39,316 nucleotides of DNA, taken from IMG/VR virus record IMGVR_UViG_3300046648_000376, positions 1-39,316 of that record; one strand, 5' to 3'. Shown here one piece after another: positions 16,499 to 22,506 of this stretch; the stretch's first letter is position 1; every line of letters begins with the position of its first letter. The position numbers and the translations under genes are program-made. Origin of the DNA: a virus. The notes below the pieces were generated by a model. That model searched no databases. It was given only the letters and a program-made list of their open reading frames with translations, and was not told the origin of the DNA.

Positions 16499-17115
16499 TG
16501 ACCGAGGCTCCGCTGCTGCCACGCAACTCAAAACAGCTGGAGAGACTGGGCGCGCAGGCGCTGGCGCAGATCCAGCGCGTGCCCATCCCTCTACGCCAAC
16601 TGGGCAATCCTGACACCTGCCCAGCTGACCTGCTGCCCTACCTGGCGTGGGCCTTTTCAGTGGATCGGTGGGACAGCAAGTGGCCAGAAGACACAAAGCG
16701 CGCGGCCATCCGTGCGGCGTATTTCATCCACTCCCGCAAGGGCACGATCGGCGCATTGCGGCGGGTGGTCGAGCCGTTGGGATACCTGATTGAGGTGTTG
16801 GAGTGGTGGCAGACCCAACCGGAAGGCGTACCCGGCACCTTCGCGCTGAAGGTTGGCGTGCTGGACACCGGCATCACAGAAGAGATGTACCAGGAACTCA
16901 CCTGGCTGATCGACGACGCGAGGCCGCTCACCCGCCACCTGACCGGGCTCGTGATCAGCCTGGCGAGCAGTGGCGGCTTTTACATGGGTGCCTGCGTTTA
17001 CGACGGTGACGAAATCGACGTGTATCCACCGCCGGCGCACGACATAAACGTCGGTGGCAGTTTCGGGATGGGCGGGCGCCAAACCTCAATTGATGCATTG
17101 GAAGTTTTCGGATGA
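16495..17115 (+). CDS. I: tail protein I (P2 gpI)
   Basis: 206 aa from the ATGATG at 16495 that overlaps the J stop. The core LLPYLAWAFSVDRWDSKWPE (about residues 42-61) followed by KRAAIRAAYFIHSRKGTIGA is diagnostic of the gpI family. It joins gpJ in the baseplate wedge and connects to the fibres. The stop overlaps the H start. Confidence 0.95.
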   Translation: MMTEAPLLPRNSKQLERLGAQALAQIQRVPIPLRQLGNPDTCPADLLPYLAWAFSVDRWDSKWPEDTKRAAIRAAYFIHSRKGTIGALRRVVEPLGYLIEVLEWWQTQPEGVPGTFALKVGVLDTGITEEMYQELTWLIDDARPLTRHLTGLVISLASSGGFYMGACVYDGDEIDVYPPPAHDINVGGSFGMGGRQTSIDALEVFG

Positions 17116-18413
17116 TTGATCAGACCTCTCAGTTCTTTGCGATCCTCACCAACGTAGGTGCCGCCAAGCAAGCGAACGCAGACGCGCTGGGCGTGGCGTG
17201 GACGATCTCGAAAATGGGGGTGGGAGATGCGAAAGGCTCAGATCCCGTGCCCGATCCTGCCCAGACACAGCTCATCAACGAACAACGCCGCGCGCCGCTC
17301 AATCAGCTCCGCGTAGACGATTCCAATAGCGCAATCATCATCGCCGAACAGGTCATACCGGCAGAGGTCGGCGGCTGGTGGATTCGAGAGATTGGGCTGT
17401 ATGACGCCGATGATGACCTGGTGGCTATCGCCAACTGCGCGCCGTCCTTCAAGCCGTTGCTGGCGCAGGGCTCGGGCCGCACGCAGATAGTGCGGATCAA
17501 CCTGCTGGTCAGCAATGCCAGCAACATCGAGCTGAAAATTGACCCCAGTGTGGTGTTGGCCTCGCGCGATTACGTCGACCGGATGCGCCTGGGCATTCTC
17601 GGAGAGCTTGCAACTCGAATCATCAACGTCAACACCTCCAAAACGCTGACCACAAAAGACATGGGGCTTGTGCTGATCGATGCATCGGCTGCCGATCTGG
17701 TGGTGCAGCTGCCTCCCGCCAATTCCAAGCTGGGCACCCGTGATGTGATCGTTCGCCGGACGGACAATCAGGGCACACGCCTGGTCATCAAGGCAGCAGG
17801 CACAGACCGGCTCAAATTCCACACTCACCTGAATCCCTACGGCTATCCGCTTTTGGTGCTCATGGGCGCGGGGGATTGGTGGCACCTGCGTAGCGATGCC
17901 AAGGGCAGCTGGTGGCCGATAGGCCGTCATGACAGCACACCATTAGGACGACCGGTTTTCGAGACGACTACGGTTTTCAATCCCGGTGGCTACGGCGCAC
18001 TTAACGGACCCACGCTGCTGCGCGCCGAGTGGCCATGGCTTTGGGATCACGCCCAAAACTCCGGGATGACTGTCCTGGAAGCGCAACGTTTGGGTAACGA
18101 AGGTGGGTGGACCGAAGGTGATGGAAACCTCACTTTCAGAGGTCCGGAAGGGCGCGGTGAGTTTTTGCGTGTGATGGATGAAGGTCGTGGAGTGGACGTC
18201 AACCGAACCGCCGGTAGCTATCAAGCACCTGAAATTCAGTCCCATGTTCACACAATGATATTACCGAGGGACTGGGGCGGATCCGTGGCAGGTAATGCGG
18301 TGCTCGGCGACCAAAACAACTATGGGTTTCAGGACGTGACCACTACTTCGACAGGGGGCGACGAAACGCGCCCCCGCAATATTGCCTATCCCGGCCGTAT
18401 AAAACTGATCTGA
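17112..18413 (+). CDS. H: tail fibre protein H
   Basis: 433 aa. Residues 1-160 match the conserved N-terminal fibre domain that docks to the baseplate (SQFFAILTNVGAAKQANADA, then WIREIGLYDADDDLVAIANC). The C-terminal third has the collar-type pattern (FRGPEGRGEFLRVMDEGRGVD, HVHTM, NIAYPGRI) typical of receptor-binding tips. It is shorter than P2 gpH, with little shaft between the two ends. It determines host range with the chaperone encoded next. Confidence 0.92.
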   Translation: MIDQTSQFFAILTNVGAAKQANADALGVAWTISKMGVGDAKGSDPVPDPAQTQLINEQRRAPLNQLRVDDSNSAIIIAEQVIPAEVGGWWIREIGLYDADDDLVAIANCAPSFKPLLAQGSGRTQIVRINLLVSNASNIELKIDPSVVLASRDYVDRMRLGILGELATRIINVNTSKTLTTKDMGLVLIDASAADLVVQLPPANSKLGTRDVIVRRTDNQGTRLVIKAAGTDRLKFHTHLNPYGYPLLVLMGAGDWWHLRSDAKGSWWPIGRHDSTPLGRPVFETTTVFNPGGYGALNGPTLLRAEWPWLWDHAQNSGMTVLEAQRLGNEGGWTEGDGNLTFRGPEGRGEFLRVMDEGRGVDVNRTAGSYQAPEIQSHVHTMILPRDWGGSVAGNAVLGDQNNYGFQDVTTTSTGGDETRPRNIAYPGRIKLI

Positions 18414-18420
18414 GGAATCC

Positions 18421-18984
18421 ATGACTATTTATCTCTTGGACAACATGAATATCTGCACCGGGCCTGTTGAGGTTCCCATGATCCCAGGCCTTGGGCCGCA
18501 GTTGCCGAGTAATGCCCTAGAACTTGACGAGATTCTACCGCTGCCTGCCCCGGGCAACGTCTGGATCTGGCAGAACGGCTGCTTGATAGAAATCGCTGAC
18601 CAGCGTGGCGTCGCTTACCAGACAGACACCGGGAAGGAAGAACCATGGACCGAGCTCGGCGAACTGCCTGAGCACCTGACCTTCATGCCACGGCCCGGCA
18701 CACATTACGTCTGGACCGACCAAGGCTGGAAACTGGACGAAGAGGCAGAGCAAGCGGCGTTGGTAGCTCGCAGATTGGGCGAGCGAGACGGCTTTTTATA
18801 TGAGGCTGGCCTGCGCATCGCGCCTTTGCAAGACGCCATGGACCTCAATAGAGCCACTGACGAAGAAGAGGCCGCATTGTTGCAGTGGAAGGGCTATCGC
18901 GTGGATCTCAACCGCATTGAAGATCAGGAAGGCTTCCCGTCAGACATCCAATGGCCGGCCCCGCCCGAGACCCGCTATTCCTAG
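18421..18984 (+). CDS. G: tail fibre assembly chaperone (P2 gpG type)
   Basis: 187 aa, Caudo_TAP-like, needed for trimerisation of the fibre. The middle has NVWIWQNGCLIEIADQRG and the end IQWPAPPETRYS. GAGGA lies 4 bases before the ATG, 7 bases after the H stop. The C-terminal region (about 115-175) diverges from the more usual family ending, as expected for a partner matched to its own fibre. Confidence 0.88.
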   Translation: MTIYLLDNMNICTGPVEVPMIPGLGPQLPSNALELDEILPLPAPGNVWIWQNGCLIEIADQRGVAYQTDTGKEEPWTELGELPEHLTFMPRPGTHYVWTDQGWKLDEEAEQAALVARRLGERDGFLYEAGLRIAPLQDAMDLNRATDEEEAALLQWKGYRVDLNRIEDQEGFPSDIQWPAPPETRYS

Positions 18985-18997
18985 TAAAGAAAGAGGA

Positions 18998-19033
18998 CGG
19001 TCAGCCCAGGTGTTCCAGCACCTGAGCTGACCG
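18998..19033 (+). promoter_or_regulatory. intercistronic hairpin after G
   Basis: CGGTCAGC...CAGGTG pairs with CACCTG...GCTGACCG (18998-19012 with 19019-19033; one C-A mismatch and a 6-base loop). There is no T run after it, so it is not a classic terminator. It could slow polymerase or protect the 3' end of the fibre mRNA ahead of the Com/methyltransferase genes. Confidence 0.5.
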
Positions 19034-19124
19034 CCAGTCCGCAGCACCAACCTGCAAACCAGCCAAGGCCCTCTGCTCACGCGCGAGCGACAGGGAGCCT
19101 ATCAGATGCCGAAGGTTTGCCTAG

Positions 19125-19319
19125 ATGATTGAAATACGCTGTGGCCAATGCGCCCGCAAGCTGGCTGCGGCCAGCGGCTTCACCGAACTGCAAATCAAGT
19201 GCCCGCGCTGTCGGACGCTTAATCACCTGAAGGCCCCGAGCCTCCTGCCAGAACGCCCAGAGCATCCCACCACCGGAACATCAGGATGCCCACCATTGGA
19301 AGCCTGTTCGCAGGCATAG
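19125..19319 (+). CDS. com: Com-like zinc-finger translational regulator
   Basis: 64 aa. Residues 1-34 match the Mu Com family: IEIRCGQC (Cys6, Cys9), then IKCPRCRTLNHL (Cys26, Cys29), a four-cysteine zinc knuckle. In Mu, Com binds the mom mRNA and opens a stem-loop that hides the mom start. Here com overlaps the methyltransferase start by 34 bases (19286-19319), the same arrangement with a different modification enzyme. The C-terminal 30 residues are low in structure and largely dictated by the overlap. AAGG lies 9 bases before the ATG. Confidence 0.85.
   Translation: MIEIRCGQCARKLAAASGFTELQIKCPRCRTLNHLKAPSLLPERPEHPTTGTSGCPPLEACSQA
19262..19315 (+). promoter_or_regulatory. mRNA stem-loops over the methyltransferase start
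   Basis: GCATCC (19262-19267) is complementary to GGATGC (19284-19289), which contains the methyltransferase ATG at 19286; the ribosome site GGAA (19275-19278) lies in the loop. A second hairpin, GCCTG-TTCG-CAGGC (19302-19315), has a UUCG loop. Together they resemble the start-sequestering structure that Com opens in Mu. Folding was judged by eye only. Confidence 0.55.
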
Positions 19320-20137
19320 GAGGCTTTGACCTTGGATTCGAAAACGCAGGCTTCAGCACCGCTTGGCAAGTTGAACTCAACCCGGTTAACCGGGCTGTCC
19401 TTGCCGATCGATTTCCCCACGCACGGCGATTCGAGGACGTGCGCCAGTGCGGAGCTCACAACCTCAGCCCTGTCGACGTTATCACCGGCGGATTCCCCTG
19501 CCAGGACATCAGCCTCGCCGGCGCCCGCGCCACCAACAAAGACAAACGCGGCCTGCGTGGTGAGCGCAGCGGTTTATTCTGGGAAGTCATACGCATCCTC
19601 AAGGAAATACAACCCCGCTGGGTGGTGCTTGAAAATGTCGTTAACCTGCTCGCTGTCAACGATAGCGAAGACTTTGAGACAGTCATCAGGGCCCTTGCGG
19701 ACTGCGGGTATGTGGGATGCTGGCGAGTGCTTAATGCTCAGTATTTCGGAGTCCCCCAGCAGCGTCGTCGCCTATTCCTGGTCGCAGGTCTTGGACGAAT
19801 GCCCCCCATGGAGCTCCTGGCTGACGCCGCGCCAGTGGACGCAATATCTCCAGCGTCTAGCGCGACACCCTGGCCAGTGCCGGCGGATGCCTGGGCTGCC
19901 AATACTCTCCTGGCAAACAAGGCCGGATCGCAGATCGCTCTGGGCTGTACCACTTTCATCGCTGAACCGAACCGATGGGATCAGATGGTTGAGCGGCAGC
20001 GAGCGTCTGACGATCATGGGCTTTGCCTGGGACTGGATGCGGCCAACCTTGCAGAAGCTTTCAGTGCCGGAAACGCCGTCGTGCCGCAAATCGCGGAGTG
20101 GATAGCAAGAAAGCTGATGAAAGTGGAACCGCTCTGA
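19286..20137 (+). CDS. DNA cytosine-5 methyltransferase (Dcm type)
   Basis: 283 aa, short for the family. Motif I is SLFAGIGGFDLGF (6-18), motif IV GGFPCQDIS with catalytic Cys72, motif VI VLENVV (114-119), motif VIII QQRRRLFLV (158-166) and motif X AGNAVVPQIAEW (261-272). It transfers methyl groups from SAM to cytosine C5; the specificity cannot be read. The likely purpose is protecting phage DNA from host restriction late in infection, as Mom does in Mu. It is expressed after the fibre genes and probably controlled by Com. The target-recognition segment (about 170-255) is weak in this frame, and the expected GF..DW signature appears in the +1 frame instead (see findings). Confidence 0.85.
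   Translation: MPTIGSLFAGIGGFDLGFENAGFSTAWQVELNPVNRAVLADRFPHARRFEDVRQCGAHNLSPVDVITGGFPCQDISLAGARATNKDKRGLRGERSGLFWEVIRILKEIQPRWVVLENVVNLLAVNDSEDFETVIRALADCGYVGCWRVLNAQYFGVPQQRRRLFLVAGLGRMPPMELLADAAPVDAISPASSATPWPVPADAWAANTLLANKAGSQIALGCTTFIAEPNRWDQMVERQRASDDHGLCLGLDAANLAEAFSAGNAVVPQIAEWIARKLMKVEPL
19326..20105 (+). CDS. possible second coding frame within the methyltransferase
   Basis: An open frame of up to 259 codons in the +1 phase of the methyltransferase. Most of its first half looks like a GC-rich shadow (Ser/Ala/Pro-rich). The last 100 residues, from about 19800, read as ordinary protein (WSSWLTPRQWTQYLQRLAR, then WLSGSERLTIMGFAWDWM). They resemble the segment between target recognition and motif X of C5 methyltransferases. 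By my hand count, third-position GC from 19800 to 20105 is higher in this frame (about 70%) than in the annotated frame (about 60%). No clear ribosome site. It may be dual coding, or a trace of two compensating frameshifts. Confidence 0.3.
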   Translation: MTLDSKTQASAPLGKLNSTRLTGLSLPIDFPTHGDSRTCASAELTTSALSTLSPADSPARTSASPAPAPPTKTNAACVVSAAVYSGKSYASSRKYNPAGWCLKMSLTCSLSTIAKTLRQSSGPLRTAGMWDAGECLMLSISESPSSVVAYSWSQVLDECPPWSSWLTPRQWTQYLQRLARHPGQCRRMPGLPILSWQTRPDRRSLWAVPLSSLNRTDGIRWLSGSERLTIMGFAWDWMRPTLQKLSVPETPSCRKSRSG

Positions 20138-20159
20138 CTTAGGGCGTGGGTCCGCCACC

Positions 20160-20218
20160 TGTAGTCGCACCCGCTACAACACTGCCCGCTCGCGAAGCCG
20201 GCGCGCGCGCGGCAGCCT
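20160..20218 (+). promoter_or_regulatory. Ogr-dependent late promoter PF
   Basis: TGT-N13-ACA (20160-20162 and 20176-20178), then 34 bases, then CAGCCT (20213-20218). The predicted start near 20225 leaves a leader of about 30 bases before the sheath gene. Same architecture as the other three late promoters. Confidence 0.75.
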
Positions 20219-20254
20219 GTGCACAGTCTTTCAACTACAGCACAGGCGCTCTTC

Positions 20255-21424
20255 ATGCCCGATTATCTCCATGGTGTGCGGGTCATCGAGCTCAACGATG
20301 GCACCCGCCCTATCCGCACTATCCCCACCGCAGTCATCGGCATGGTTTGCACAGCTGAAGATGCTGACGAAACGGTGTTTCCCCTGGACACTCCGGTCCT
20401 GATCACCAACGTGCAAACCGCTGTCGGCAAGGCGGGCGTCAAAGGCACGCTTGCGAGCAGCCTGCAGGCCATCGCCGATCAGACCAAGCCATACACCATC
20501 GTGGTTCGAGTCGCGGAAGGCGTTGACGAGGCGGCTACCACCAGCGCGCTGATCGGCACTACCACTCCTACGGGCCAATACACCGGCATGAAAGCGCTGC
20601 TCGCGGCCAAAGCGCGAGTTGGAATGACCCCACGCATCCTCGGTGTACCAGGTCTGGACAGCCTGCCGGTTGCCACCGCTCTGGCCTCGATCGCTAAAGA
20701 CCTGCGTGCATTTGCTTACGTCGGCGCGTGGGAGTGCAAGAACAAGGAAGAGGTGGTCGCCTACCGGGATAATTTCGGTGCGCGTGAACTGATGGTGATC
20801 TGGCCGGAATTCCAGAGCTGGGACACCGCCGCGAACCAGACCACCACTGCGCCGGCGGTCGCCAGAGCATTGGGACTACGCGCCAAAATCGATCAGGACA
20901 CCGGCTGGCATAAAACCCTGTCCAACGTCGCCGTCAACGGCGTCACCGGGATCAGTGCCGATGTGTTCTGGGATCTGCAGAACCCGGCCACTGACGCCAA
21001 TTACCTCAACAGCAACGAGGTCACCACGCTGATAAACGAGGGCGGGTATCGCTTCTGGGGAAGCCGGACCACCAGCGAAGACCCTCTGTTCGCGTTCGAG
21101 AACTACACCCGGACGGCGCAGATCCTCGCCGACACCATGGCAGAAGCTCATATGTGGGCGGTAGACAAGCCGATGAATCCGTCGCTTGTGCGCGACATCA
21201 TCGAAGGCATCAACGCCAAGTTTCGAGAGCTGGTTGCTCAGGGCTACCTCATTGGCGGCAGTTGCTGGTACCCGGAGGACATCAACGACAAGGACACCCT
21301 CAAGGCCGGCAAGCTGTGGATCGATTACGACTACACCCCGGTGCCGCCGCTGGAAGACCTGACCCTGCGCCAGCGCATCACTGACCGTTACCTGGTTGAC
21401 TTCGCAAGTCGTATCAACAGCTGA
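20255..21424 (+). CDS. FI: tail sheath protein (P2 gpFI)
   Basis: 389 aa, close to P2 FI (396). The start MPDYLHGVRVIELNDGTRPI is diagnostic of the family, fixing the ATG at 20255 rather than an upstream codon. It forms the contractile sheath around the tail tube. Other family marks are WECKNKEEVVAYRDNFG near 165 and the C-terminal LRQRITDRYLVDF. First gene of the FI-D operon. The ribosome site is weak, unusual for so abundant a protein. Confidence 0.95.
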   Translation: MPDYLHGVRVIELNDGTRPIRTIPTAVIGMVCTAEDADETVFPLDTPVLITNVQTAVGKAGVKGTLASSLQAIADQTKPYTIVVRVAEGVDEAATTSALIGTTTPTGQYTGMKALLAAKARVGMTPRILGVPGLDSLPVATALASIAKDLRAFAYVGAWECKNKEEVVAYRDNFGARELMVIWPEFQSWDTAANQTTTAPAVARALGLRAKIDQDTGWHKTLSNVAVNGVTGISADVFWDLQNPATDANYLNSNEVTTLINEGGYRFWGSRTTSEDPLFAFENYTRTAQILADTMAEAHMWAVDKPMNPSLVRDIIEGINAKFRELVAQGYLIGGSCWYPEDINDKDTLKAGKLWIDYDYTPVPPLEDLTLRQRITDRYLVDFASRINS

Positions 21425-21427
21425 ATT

Positions 21428-21447
21428 ACAGCCGCTGCGGCGGCTGT
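21428..21447 (+). promoter_or_regulatory. hairpin between sheath and tube genes
   Basis: ACAGCCGC-TGCG-GCGGCTGT is a perfect 8-bp stem with a 4-base loop, directly after the sheath stop and 33 bases before the tube start. No T run follows. It may stabilise the sheath mRNA or tune the sheath/tube ratio. Confidence 0.5.
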
Positions 21448-21480
21448 TGAACCCGCGCCATCCGCACAGAGATTCCCGAC

Positions 21481-21996
21481 ATGGCCATGCCACGCAAACT
21501 CAAAAACATGAATTTATTCAACGACGCGAGCTGTTATCTGGGCGTCGTCAAATCCGTCACCCTGCCGCCCTTGGGCCGCAAGATGGAGGGCTATCGCGGC
21601 GGCGGTATGAACGGCCCGGTGAAAGCTGACCTTGGGTTCTCCGATGACGGCATCCAGTTCGAGTGGAAGACGGGCGGGATTGACCTGATTGCTTTGCGTC
21701 AGTTTGGCGCGATTAACGCATCGGCTGTTCCGCTGCGTTTTTCGGGGTCGTTCCAGCAAGACGACACAGGGGAGATCAGCGCCGTTGAAGTGGTGATGCG
21801 GGGTCGTCACGAAACCATCGAAATGGGCGACGCCCAGCCCGGGGAGGACACCGAACACAGCATCACCACGACCTGCACGTACTACAAGCTGACTGTCGAC
21901 AACAAGGAGATCATCGAGATCGATCTGCTCAACTTCATCGAAAAGGTTAACGGCGTCGACATGCTGGAAAAACAGCGCAAGGCCATCGGCCTCTAA
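21481..21996 (+). CDS. FII: tail tube protein (P2 gpFII)
   Basis: 171 aa (P2 FII is 172). The opening MPRKLKNMNLFNDASCYLG is diagnostic. It forms the hexameric rings of the inner tube. Mid-protein WKTGGIDLIALRQFG and the C-terminal LNFIEKVNGVDMLEKQRKAIG fit the family. Confidence 0.95.
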   Translation: MAMPRKLKNMNLFNDASCYLGVVKSVTLPPLGRKMEGYRGGGMNGPVKADLGFSDDGIQFEWKTGGIDLIALRQFGAINASAVPLRFSGSFQQDDTGEISAVEVVMRGRHETIEMGDAQPGEDTEHSITTTCTYYKLTVDNKEIIEIDLLNFIEKVNGVDMLEKQRKAIGL

Positions 21997-22048
21997 CCGA
22001 GCACCCTCGTTCAAAGCCAACTAATCCGGGAATCACCAGGAGCACACA

Positions 22049-22378
22049 ATGCAAGATAACGACACCGATAAGACTCTGCCGGTTGCCGACGACAACACCG
22101 TTGCCCTTGACACGCCCATCAAGCGCGGCAGCTCAGAGATCACAAGCATCACCTTGCGCAAACCTTCTTCCGGAGAGCTGCGAGGCGTGCAATTGGTGGA
22201 ACTGCTTAACATGGACGTGGCAAGCCTGATCAAGGTTATTCCGCGTATCAGCAGCCCTGCCCTCACCGCGCCGGAAGCGTCAGGCATGGACCCCGCAGAC
22301 CTCCTGGCCATCGGAAGTAAGGTCGCTGGTTTTTTGTTGCAGAAGTCGGTGAAGACGGCTGCATCCCTCGCTGCGTAG
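22049..22378 (+). CDS. E: tail assembly chaperone E (P2 gpE)
   Basis: 109 aa. AGGAG is 6 bases before the ATG. As in P2, this gene precedes the tape measure and yields two products: gpE and, by -1 frameshifting at T TTT TTG (22330-22336), a longer E+E'. Both are thought to coat the tape measure during tail assembly. Recognisable segments are ITSITLRKPSSGELRGVQL and the LL-rich end. Codon 96 (TTG 22334-22336) is the slip site. Confidence 0.93.
   Translation: MQDNDTDKTLPVADDNTVALDTPIKRGSSEITSITLRKPSSGELRGVQLVELLNMDVASLIKVIPRISSPALTAPEASGMDPADLLAIGSKVAGFLLQKSVKTAASLAA
22330..22336 (+). promoter_or_regulatory. -1 ribosomal frameshift site of E/E+E'
   Basis: The heptamer T TTT TTG is in phase with gene E (GGT TTT TTG), the canonical X XXY YYZ form and the same kind used in P2. 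After the slip, the frame stays open from 22336 through the E' ATG at 22387 to the stop at 22506, giving a fusion of about 152 aa. Confidence 0.85.
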
Positions 22379-22386
22379 AGGACGCA

Positions 22387-22506
22387 ATGGCTGACTTGGC
22401 CGTTGTCTTTCACTGGGCTCCCGCCGACATGGATCAGTTGGGGCTTCAAGATCTGATGGACTGGCGTGAGCGCGCCAGGGTGCGGAGCTCCACCGATGGC
22501 AAATGA
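22387..22506 (+). CDS. E': E' extension (P2 GpE family segment)
   Basis: 39 aa if started at its own ATG, but more likely made mainly as the tail of the E+E' frameshift product. The sequence (MADLAVVFHWAPADMDQ, then LMDWRERARVR) is the classic GpE-family motif. It overlaps the tape-measure start by 11 bases. Confidence 0.88.
   Translation: MADLAVVFHWAPADMDQLGLQDLMDWRERARVRSSTDGK

Noticed and set aside
17238-17930. 230-codon frame opposite the tail fibre gene
   Set aside because: Antisense shadow of a clear fibre domain.
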